Shown: piece after piece, positions 36,601-48,600 of the stretch
Layout of the letters: every line of letters starts with the position of its first letter
Position numbering within the stretch: position 1 is the stretch's first letter
From: Cladopsammia gracilis
Lineage: Eukaryota > Cnidaria > Anthozoa > Scleractinia > Dendrophylliidae
Assembly: GCA_022457155.1 (NCBI GenBank)
Contig: JAJGOT010000310.1
Span: 465,001 to 529,000, forward strand
Reading direction: 5' to 3'
DNA: 64,000 bases
Position numbers and translations under genes: made by a program
Notes under the pieces: generated by a model
The model's input: the letters and a program-made list of their open reading frames with translations, nothing else
What the model was told of the DNA's origin: nothing
Database searches by the model: none

Positions 36601-39600
36601 TATCAAGTGATTTCTTCAAGGAAGAACAAACCATAATAACGTTTTCTGATAAAGATAACGAATACTAGTTTCTGTGCACTGGTAGAGTATTTGTTAACAA
36701 AACTGGTCCATTATTTTAAGGTTTCCATGGAAACAAATATGTTTTTTGGCTTTTCAAAGTGATACTAAAAATAGGTGACAGTGTCCCTTTAAATCGTGAC
36801 TAAAACACACTATTGGATTGTACATGTTCTGTAGACTGAGAGTCATGTGTTGAAGCCGGAAGATTAAGCACGTCACCTTACGGATTATGAAATCAAGCAC
36901 CATTATATATTTCAAACCCTCTGCGCATGCCTTAATCTAATGTCTCATACCAATATCCTTTATAGAGTTTCCTTCTCTGCTACTATTTTACTCATTCTTA
37001 TTTCGAAATTTTATTTTTGAGTTATGAGAAACATAACATAGGTTTTATTTTATTTTATTTAAATTTATTTTATTTATTTATTACTGTTATTAGAAATATT
37101 ACATAAGTTTTGTTTAATTACTTATTTATTCATTTATATTATGACTGTTATAATCATAGTTATTTTTTATTCTTATTGATGACATGTAAGCGCATTGAGA
37201 CTCTAAATGCCCTCATAAAAACGTTACTATAATTTATTATCTCTAATTCTCACAGGTGTTCATTGTCCCGCTGGAAACGACAAATTTTCTACTTTTATTC
37301 TGGTCCCGTCCCGAGACCTTAGACTTCAAGGACCTTTCTCAAAATGGTGGCCGTTCCAAGAAGTGCAGACTTTTGCAAAGTTCTGACCCTATTTGGAATT
37401 CCTATTTCCTTCAAGTGACCCTTTAAGATTTCGGTATCACTCGCAGAACTCCCACAACGACTGGTACTACTTTTGTCTTTACTCTTCAAAGCGTAGATTT
37501 CCCTTACAAGATCTTGATATTTTTCTTGTTTCTCTCTTAAGGTGGCGACCTAAGTTCAGCACACACTGCAAAGAAACCCTTTATGATTGGCCCATCTTGA
37601 TATTGCAGTCGCACCAGAGCAAATCATTTTGCGCCGCACTCCACCTTCCCCCCAATAAAAAAAGAACATATACGTAAGGCCTAGGAGTCATAATAATTGC
37701 AACTTAAAAAAGGGAGATGAAGTAAAGGACTAACATAAAGCAGCAATCATATTCGCCGTTCCAAGGTTGCGCGGGAGATTGGGTCAAGTTACGTGTCGCA
37801 AAGCATCATAGGGCTGTTTTGGGGGACGCTTCTTTATCACTCGTCGCTTTTGAGGAGTCACAGTCCAAGGAAATATCGAAGGAAGTTGCGTTCTGCACAT
37901 TCTTTCTCCCTCAGGTAAGTGATCTCCACAAACTCCTAGTGTTTTGTGCATCCACCATCAAATTTTCGTTGCATATGAGTTTTTTATACAAACGCCTCGC
38001 TTTAGCGTCACTCGGCAACGTGTAACACTTTGTATATGGCGAGTTCCTCCAGTTATTTGTGCATCCTGGCTCACAACAGTTAAATTGACCAATTTTATAA
38101 CAACCAAAACACAAAGCTTCGAGAAATTCAAGCAAATGGCGTCCTCCAAAACAGCCCTACGATGCTTTGCAACACGTAACTTTACCCAATCTCCCGCACA
38201 ACCTCGGAACGGTGAATGTGGAGAAACAGAAAAGCTTACTTGCTTTACGCTTGAGAACATCAATGTCACATTTTGTTTCAATGCAACTTCAGTCTGAGGA
38301 TAAATTGTTGCCGACATTATTGCAGTGTTAAGACTCTTTCTGAAAAATAGAAGGTAATAATTATAATTTTAATTGCGTTTGAAGAGGCCATGTAATTCAT
38401 AACTAAAAGAAAATAATTATTAATGACAACAAAATGTATGGTTAGCCGTGCTGACTAACCTGGTTTTGTTAATTGTGTTCGTTTCGCTTTTGTTATCGAG
38501 AAACAGTTCGTGGAGATCCTTGTACACAACCCCTAAAAACACTGAACCTAAATCCGATAAAACAACAGTTAATGATATATTGAATAAAATATGTTTTAAG
38601 ACATCCGACGCTCTTGATCTTTTTGTCCGCTAATGAAAGTCACCGTTCCCAGCATTAGTCATCATTTAGTCATCATGCAGTGTCTCCCAAAAGAAGTTCC
38701 TGGGAGCGGAAGGGTGAGGAAAGGTAAAGGGAATTATATTTTAAGGGGGAGGGGGTTATATTTTTCCTCAAAATATTTTAGTGTGCAAAGCGTGACCAGT
38801 GTTAATGATTCGATTGTAAACATGACATCAAACTGAATTTCGCTCCAAGTAATAACTGTTAGTGAATTTTGAAATCATATTGTAGAGGGACAAAGCTACC
38901 ATAGCTGATCTTACAAAAATATTAAAAGTGGCGCTAAATTTCCATCCATCCGATCTTTAAAGGTTAAGTTTATCCAAGTCCCGTGTTTACTTGACGGCTG
39001 ACGGTAAATTAAAACTTCGAAATAAAAGTAAACGGCAGAAGACCGCAAACGATAATGCTGCTATTGATACGTAGGATCCACGAGAGACCTTACCAGCCAA
39101 AACATGAATGAACAAAAACAATGAACTGCAAGGCTGATTTGACCACGTAAAAAAGTAAAATTTGCGAGACACCATCACGACAGAAACCGATAAAGTAGGA
39201 TAAAAAACTTCCCTGGTTTATCGGTTGTCGGTTTCAATTCCGTGCACATGACGCATAGCGCTTTATCATTAATTGCCGTTTCACGGTAAAATTTCTATTT
39301 GTAAGCGATATAACAGATGCGGTTAACCCTCCGACTTACAAAGGGGGGTGGGGGGGATGGGGGTGGATGCCATCCACCCTTAAGGATTTTCTCCGATTTT
39401 TTCAAGACCATTTAAGATTAGCATCTTCAGTAGCTGTTCGTTTTTCCTTGAGACACATTTTAGCAAAGTTTGTGACAACCGGTTGCTATGGTAACGAGAT
39501 ATGACGTCATAAGTAGCATGAGGTCAAGCCATTTTTGAATAAAAATGCATGTTTTTCACCTTTTTTCGGTAAAACAACATAAAATGCTACCAAAAGCATC

Positions 39601-42600
39601 AAAATGTTTAATTGTATGTTATTTTGCAATTCTAGCAATAAATATTTACAATTTCCGCATTTTCCCGATAAATTTGAATTTTTAGTAAAAATCTAAGATG
39701 GCGGCCATATTGGCGGCCATTTTGGATGACGTCACAGACCCCCAGCAGCGCCACAAACCATAATGTTTACCTTATTTTATCACAGGCTTTCTATTAGATG
39801 TAAAATATTTCCGAAATATTGCAACATCGCAACACCCCCTTCCCCCCCCCCCCCCTTGTACCATGATGGGTGTATAACTTTACGTAAACTATCCAAATGT
39901 AAACTTCGTTTTATGTTCAATAACATAGTATCATCCATACCATTGAGAAAATCGCCTGAACGAATCCTGATGTACTCTTGTCCTTGGGGTTCTACGAGGT
40001 AAAAGTCGCTCTCATTTTCGCAGAAACTTTTCTTGACCTGTAAATCTATAAGAAAAAAATAACGCTTAGTGTCCTTTATTATAAATGTGCAATTTTGAGC
40101 TATAATCATGAAATATCTCACTATTCAATACATTTTTAGCGAAGCACTTGCCAGGCCGAAGGCCTGGCTGCGCAGCCCCATACTCATAGAACCAGAACCT
40201 GTGCCCTTCATTTTTCATGGTCATGGCTAGCGGAATGTTTCGCGGGCGCGCGTGTGCCCTCCGTCCGCGTGTGCCTTCCGCCGTCGCACAGGACCGGACT
40301 ACTGTACTACTGTAGCTTCGCCGTCGCGCAGGACTAGCTCGCGGGCGCGTATGACGTCGCAAAACATACGCGTACGACGTCATGTTGAAACCAAAGCGAG
40401 GCTTTGTTTTTCGCGCGGTTACACGGCCGAATGTCACGTCAGCAAGAAAAACACTTTGATGTTTTGCTGTGAATTTACTAAGCGGAGAAAACCGTTTAAA
40501 TTAAAGGCGTTATTTCCCTGAATATTTCGCGGTTTGCTACTCAAGACAAGGATACTAATTAAGGGATACTCAGAAGCCGCTATAGTGGAAAAAGACGAGC
40601 TTTCAGGGATAAAATCTTGCTTCGAGGAACTTCATGTATTTATACGTTTTTATCAAATGCTGGAGATGTCTGTTTTCTACGGATTTCAGAACCAGGTAAA
40701 GGTAAAATAGATTACAGTTTTCGATGAGAATTTATGTTGATACCAATCTGTGAGTGACTTTTTATTGGTGTTATTGTTAGTTTTGGAGAATTGATTTTAA
40801 AACGTGCTTAAATTCAGTTGTATCGATCTCTTGAATTTCATCGAAGAAAGCTTGAACTCGATGAGCTATAATTAAATGGTACGCGTTTTGCTTTTAAACG
40901 TAAACTAATGGAGATTTGAATAGATTTTTCGAAAGAAGATTGTGTTGTCCATTTTCATGTGTTTGCTCATTCATTAGATAGTTTGAAAAGCGATTTTATG
41001 TAAACAAAACAAGACTTTGATTTTATAGTACAGTTCTATCTTCACTCGCATCGCCTTATGCAAATATGTTTGTGTATTTTGGCAATTTTTGATTTTCAAA
41101 TCAGTTTCTCGGGCAATTTTTGACAAACAAAAACTGTATTTTATTCGGAAACTAGTGGTACTGGTTATTCTAGACAGAGAAAAGTTGTTTTTGTGAACTT
41201 TTGTACGGTCTATAAAAATGTACTGTGCAGACGGTCGCGTAATACTGTTTTTGAGAATTGCTAAAATTGAAAATAGCCCGTTCGTCAATCTTAATTCTTG
41301 TGCTTCCAACCTTTCACCTTAGTTAAGTTTCACCTTAGTTAAGCTTGTTCAAAGTGCGACGCTGTTAACCTTGGGCTATCTATATATATTAAAATTTGTA
41401 AATAGTAGACTAATTAACAACTATTCACCGAATTGGAGGTGGGTTTCAGTAGCCAATCAGAGCGCGCCAACAATGCTATCCACTGCATGTTTCAGTATAT
41501 ACTTAATATTCTTATTTGCGATTCCCTCAGCCAACTTCTCCCAGTCAATGTCGGTTTTGATATATGATACTGTTTAAAACTTCCAAACTAATGATAACTA
41601 TTTTTTAATACGCAGTGCGCTCAGCAATAAGAAAATTATAGTTTACATTTCCATATAAAAACGTACACATTTTAAAAGTATCAGTTATAAGTTTTTCTAA
41701 ATAAAAGATCAGTTTTAAAAGAAGGCTGAGCATTTTTGGGAGAGGTCATTTGGGTGTTCCATAACACAAGTGCAATTTATAATAGTGCGCATTGAAGTAA
41801 AAAGAAAAAAGGTATTAAAAGGAGGATAAGTTATGAGTGTCGGGTGTGCAAAAGTTGCATGTAAATGGATAGGCATAGATCAGTTACTCTGCAGCTTACT
41901 TACCAACTTTTTGGTTCGTCAAGTTGATGATGGATGCTGCCTTGTGAGTGAGGTGAAACTGGCCAAACCTTATTACAAATTCCTCAAAAGTGATAGTGGC
42001 CATAAAAACTTCCTGCATTTTTTGTTTTAACGTTCTGTTCAAATGTGTACCAGGAAGGTTAAGGGATGTGCGGTTTGCATACTCTTTCATTTTAATGTCA
42101 AAAACATTAACAGCATCCTAAAAAAAGGTAATAACACTATGAATCATTTTAAGCGTATTTAATTCAGCCTCGTTTTATTATATAATGACTGTTTTTATTC
42201 AAAAATAACAGAATCCAATTATTGTCGAGGAGGGTCCGCTACGGTAGAAAATCACACACTATTCTTTACATTGTAAATCCCTATTCTCAAAACAAATATA
42301 AAGAATAGGTTTAAATTAGTAGAATATACATTTCAAGCTTTTTAGGAAAATGACCGAATGATAGGAACAACAATTATTTCAATACCTGCAAAGAGTCGTT
42401 CTTCTGAACGTCAAGTTCATCGATGGCATTAATCATCTTAGAAAATCAAAAAAGGAAATTTAAAGAGTTAATATCATGAGCCGATACAGCTATTTCAATT
42501 AACGTTGTCGGATGAAAAAAGCTCAAAGCCAAGACCGCAAGGTAGTATGGGATTTATATGCATAAATTCACCACAGCTGCTATTAACAACTATCCACACT

Positions 42601-45600
42601 ACCTTGCGGTCTTGGCTTGTAGGCTTTGAGCTTTCATCCGACAACGTTAATTGAAATAGCTGTATACAGCGGTTTTTAACATAATAGCTGCGGCTGCACT
42701 TGGTGAGTTAACTGCATTAGTTTTTAAGTCGTGAATACGATTTATCGCGGTTACCGCGGAAAAGTCACTCGCTCATCGTAAATTTTATATTAAATGTATA
42801 TTAAATTGTTGATATGTTACACTTCGGTATGGCATACATGGATTAAATGAGACTAAACCAAGTCCGCCATTACGGTCCTTGTGTTTACGAATGTTCGATG
42901 AGATGAAACGTCGGTTTGGGAAAACGTTGGGGTTCTTTTACTTGTTATTATTGTTTGGCAAGAATATCTGACATTAATAACGAAGGAAAAGGTCAATTTG
43001 TCCCGTAATTTTCATTTTCGCTAGTAAAAATTCCTTCGTGTGAGGCTGACAAACATTGCACAGTACGGACTGTTATTACTCATGCGCGTAGCGGCATGAG
43101 GTAAGGTTTCGGCTCCGTTTTTCTTGTTATTTTTATTATTATTATTATTATTTTTATTTTTTGTGTCACGATTTTGCATGCAAATTTATGCACGCATATT
43201 TTAAATTGTACACTTCCGGTTCATAGCTTTTCCACTACACTTCCTGTTTAGTGACTTCCGGCTACTCTCACTTCCGGTAAAAGAGCATTACTCAAGTGTC
43301 ACGACAGCGTCTCCTACAACCCTACTTACATTAGCAATGTTCATGTTTGGTATATATAAGTCTTAGAAGAATCATTCCCTTCATTATGGTACAGCTTACT
43401 TACGCATGCGCATGAGTATAGGCTGCTAGGAGCCTCTTGTTCATCTTTAAAGCATTGTTGATAAAAATCACAATGGATTTTACTTGTCACGTGTTTACTA
43501 AAAAAAATACGCTCTGGAGAATAACCCAGGACTCCCTCAGCGACACACGAAGGTTTTAGAGGTCCTTCTTTGGTAAAAGATACCGGGAAAATATATTGGT
43601 ACATGGATCTGCAACATAAGGGAAGTAGTCATAACATGTACAATTTAGGAGGACCCACATTGTGTAGGGTAGGAAAAGGTGCGATGGTTGTTTCATATTC
43701 ACGACTTGGCTTGCAAGGAGCCTTTGATTTAGTAACCCGATTACAATTCCATAAAAAAAATAACTCGGTGAAAAGGTGTTTGTAATGAAATAACCGAGTT
43801 TATTTGTCTAAGCGGCCGCACTTTAGAAGGTTGAACTTTGAACGTGAGAGATCATGTTGTCATTTGCTATATTCTTCTTTCTTTTTTGTAACATTGTTAA
43901 ATTTTTGTCCATCTGATGGGAACGAGGAACGAAAAAAGCCTGCCAAAGTAACCGCCGGGCAGCAACCACGACGGCGAAGACAACGAGAGTGGCACAAAAC
44001 AATACGATGAATGAGCGAAAACAATGCCTCTGCACGCGCATTTTACATTTTGGTATTCCCTGTAAAACAACAGCGCCAAATGATGAAATTATAGATTTTG
44101 TGGAGAACGTAAACACACGACGGTTTTAAGTCGTCCCTACAAATTCAACAGGGAGCCAAAAATTACCGCGTAAGCGAAGATGATTTATAGATCGGAAAAG
44201 TTAACCTGCACTAAACTACCTAGCGAGGTGGTTTGAAAAAAACCTAACTCGGTTAAAAAAATCTATTGTTCTTTAATTAATTTCCATGGGAACCGCTAAC
44301 ACGGTTTACTGAAATTCGGTGAGAGTCAAAAATACGCGGCCGCATCAGGAGTTTTGTTAAACCAGTTAATTTTCATTAATAATTGGAAATAACCCGGTTA
44401 GCTATAGCTACTCTAGTGCGGCCGCAGCCAATGTCTTATACCAATTACAACATGCAGATGCAGCCAACCGCGCTTCCATTCGATGTAAACTCGATTTCCT
44501 TTCAGGTCATGGTTTCCTGCTAACTTTAGTCTCTCGATAATTCGAACCTAATTTTAAGGGACGTACCGACTTAAAATAATCTAAATTAATATGTTAAATC
44601 GAGTTATATATATGTCGATTTGTTAGCAAATAATCATTCTGTTTTTATCGACATATACTGTTGTTTAAAAAATGTTACAGTAAACACCCGCATATAAGAA
44701 CACATGGATTAAGAACATCAGGCTGAAATTTTGCAAATAAAGCACCATTCTTATAAGAACAAAACCAGCCTGGAAATATAAAATGTTCTTATAAAATGGA
44801 TAAAACATTAAAAAAATTTCAGATCATACAGAAGGCCTGCTGCCAAATAACTACAGCTCATCAGCTGTGATGCTGTTTTGCATTTGTTTTGAGCTTTTTT
44901 CCCTTCAAATGATCTAGTTACTTGTAGGGAGACATATAGTATTGTGCTACATTTTCTTTCTCATTAAATATGCTAATTTAATCTCAAGCATTTTTTTGCA
45001 TTGTTACAGTTCTGAATTCCAACAACAAAATTTAAGAACAATTTAAGAACACCTTCAGGCTGATTTTTCACTAAGCACCCGATAAATAAGAACCTGATCA
45101 GCCTAACCTCCAAAATCATGTGTTCTTATATGCGGGTGTTTACTGTATTCGAAACTAAAACAATTACAAACAGAGCATGCAATAGCTACCATACATAAGA
45201 ACTGACTAGAAGGCTAGCTACTAGAAAAGCTATGCTGTACATAATAAATAACAACTAGATCATAAGTCAGCATGTAGGATAACTATTGCACATGTACATT
45301 AGATACATTGTTAAGATGTTAAATTGATATTATGCACTTATTGACTGAGTGGGAGTGCCGGACGGGAAAATACTTGGCTCGAGGTCATGGTGTACGGACT
45401 GAGCACAGCCAGGTCCGTGCGCCATGACCGAGAGCCAAATATTTTCCCGTTCGGCCCGACCTAACTCAGTCAATAAGTATTTTATAATATGACTAGAAAG
45501 TACAAGAATAGTCGTGCAGTGCGAGGTCACTTGAACTCGAGCGGGGCCGGACGGCTTTTCCGGACCGGCTCACGTCAACCCGTCCGGTCCCGCTCACGTC

Positions 45601-48600
45601 ACCTTGCGAATCTATTTTCTATAGGATTGCGTCAGCGGGGCCGAACGGTCATATTATAAATATATATATATATATATACACTGGTTTTCAAAAACATTGC
45701 TACTTGAGAAATATATATCTATATATATACCTTTTGTATTCCTATCAAAAACGTCACCTATTTGATGGGAATACAAAAGGTATATATATATAGATATAAT
45801 GGGAGTTTTTGTAAACATTTTTGTATGCACAATAATGGCAATAAATATGTAGGGAAAAAACTGACAAAAAAAAAGAAAGAAAAGCTATGCTGATTTTGAT
45901 ATTTTGAGCGTCAGCGCTTCAATCAGAACACTCATAGAATAAAGCGACGAAGCACAGACTTCTTTCATAATGGCGGCCAATTTATTTATTCTTTTATATG
46001 TATGTTAATCAGCCTTATTGGCCTCGTTAGCGTGTGCAAAATTCAAAAGAATTTTTACTCTAAAATGAGGCCAGTGAGGCTTATTAGCACTCATATAAAA
46101 GAATAAATAAATCGGCCACCATTATGAAAGAGGTCTATACATGCGTCGATTTCCCTTGAAAGTTCGAGTTATCAGGAGTCAACTTTACTCCCAAGGGCGA
46201 ACAAAACTGTCTAACCCCTTGGGAAAAAATAACAGCATAAACGTTTAATTCTAAAGTGATAATCTCGTTAAATCCACGGCAAATTTGTCGACGCACTGTT
46301 AAAGCAAACTGCCATCTTTTTTAGTCGTGTTCATTATGAAGCGCTACTATCTTTATTAATTGTACTTATATGTACCTCCGTGTTTAAATCGTAATCATCC
46401 TCACGATCGGGCCAAGCATTTCCTAATTCGACCTCTAAAAATGAGAAAATGACTTTTAAACAGATGAACGTTAGACAAGCAGGTAAAAAAATGCAAGTAT
46501 AAAAGACTGCATGCAACGAATGCTGAAAATGTTCTATCAGTTAATGGAATAAGAAAGATGTAACGTCCAGCATGTCACGAGGGTGGTACAAATAAAAAAT
46601 CTTAGTCCTCGATAGGAATCGTACGTATGACCTTTCGCTTTTCGGTCTGATACTCTAACCAACCGAGCCACTGGGTAACTTGAACCTGGCAAGAAAGGTT
46701 TCTAGAATTTGTTTTCACGGTTCTAAATATCTAAATTAATAACAGCAGTAGGTGTAAGGTCAGTGTGTCATTGTCATTGTCATTGCCACTGTCACTTACA
46801 AATCATGATCACTGTCACTGTCACTTACAAATCACGATCACTGTGACTGTCACTTACAAATCACGATTACTGTCACTGTCATTTCCATTACCATTTCCAC
46901 TCTCATTATTATTGTTACTGTCACTGTCGATGTCAATGTCACTTTTCCTGCCATTGTCACTGTCACTGTTACCGTGACTTTGAATTTGACTGTCACTGTC
47001 ACTGTCAGTAGCACTGTCACTACTACTGCCACTGTCACTGTCACTTTGACTGTCACTGCCATTGTAACTGTCACTGTCACTACCACTACCACTGCCAGTG
47101 TCACTGTCACTGCCACTGCCACTGCCACTGTCACTGCCACTGTCACCGTCATTCTCACTGTCACTGTCACTGTCACTGCCACTGCTACTGCTACTGCCAC
47201 TGTCACTGTCACTGCCACTGCCAATGCCACTGTCACTGTCACTGCCACTGTCACTGTCACTGCCACTGTCACTGTCACTGCCACTGCCACTGCCACTGCC
47301 ACTGCCACTGTCACTGTCACTGTCACTGTCACTGCCACTGTCACTATCACTGCCACTGTCACAGTCACTGCCACTGTCACTTCCACTGCCACTGTCACTG
47401 TCACTGTCATTGCCACTGCCACTGTCACCGTCACTGTCACTGCCGCTGTCACTGTCACTGCTACTGTCACTGCCACTGTCACTGTGACTTTCACTATGAC
47501 TGCCATTATCATTGTCACCGTCATCGTCATCGTCATTGTCACTATCATTGTCATTTGTTACTGTAACTGTCGCTGTCAATGTGACTGTCAATGCCACTGT
47601 TACTGTCTCTGTGACTGTCATCGTCACTGCCACTGTCAAAGTAGTACATTAATATTATTCAGGAAGACTAAGACCAAGATGTCTTTTCTGAACACCATGT
47701 AATCCAAGATGACGGATACAGGGTGGCGATATATGACTTCACCCTAATCCCCTCCCCCCTTCCTTCCCCTAACATGGCTGCCAATGTGTCATGCGACAAA
47801 ATACTCCACGATTCTTTGAGTGTTTTGGCAGGAAGACGTTAGATAACAACGGTCTGGACATCCTCGGACACTTATTGAGAATTATATAACCTAATGTCGA
47901 CACAGAATTTTATTTTCAATAAATGTTTTAGTGTAAAAAAGAAAATCTAAAATTCCCACTCTGGATTGAAGCTGTGACCTCAGCTAGGCTTAGACTTACA
48001 TAGTCTACCGTACAAAAGTACCACCTAGCTTCTCGAGCTGTTTAGGCCTAAATTTAACTATATAAACTGCTAGCCCTAACCTCAACTGAAAGCTAACCAG
48101 TTACTCCGTTATATAAGTCTCAATAAGTTGTCCGAAGTGGTCCAGGCCGTTGTTATCTAAGGTCTTCCGTTTTGCCAGCCTTGTCCAGCGAAGAAGGCCC
48201 TGGGATCGAGGTTTTCATAGTATACGTACCGATCCCGCTGTTGTTTGCAAATGAGTTACACCGAATAATGTTGACAGCGAAATGGTACCGATAATCACAC
48301 AGGTCAAAAGTGACTAGTATGCGAGTACCAGACAAATAGGTTCCGATTTCAAATGTAAACTTCGGATTATTCCCTGGATACTTGAAGTAGCGATTGTAGA
48401 ATTTAAAATCAGTCACGCATCTTTCTTTCAGTTTTTGAGACTGAAAACAAGTTTCAAACGATTCACACCACTCTTGTGTATTAAAGTTGGATAAAACTTT
48501 CAACCAGTTGCCGTTAGTTCCATTTACAAGTTTTTCGCACTTGTCGCTAGAGCTAATCGAGTCAATCCATTGCCCTAAACATGGATTCTCTAAATAAAAA

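Larger units (their letters stand above)
42666..46375. other. Large GAIN1 intron, mostly repeats
   Basis: It includes a stretch with GCGGCCGC sites at about 43812, 44337 and 44421 and several AACCGAGTT-like motifs, the pogo-like MITE, the half GC-rich hairpin and two further hairpins. No exon is visible. Confidence 0.5.

Noticed and set aside
46850..47702. Long ORFs on both strands rich in TV, SD or LPLS repeats
   Set aside because: They come from the CACTGT-type hexamer satellite, which is open in most frames. The same happens at 35333-35978.
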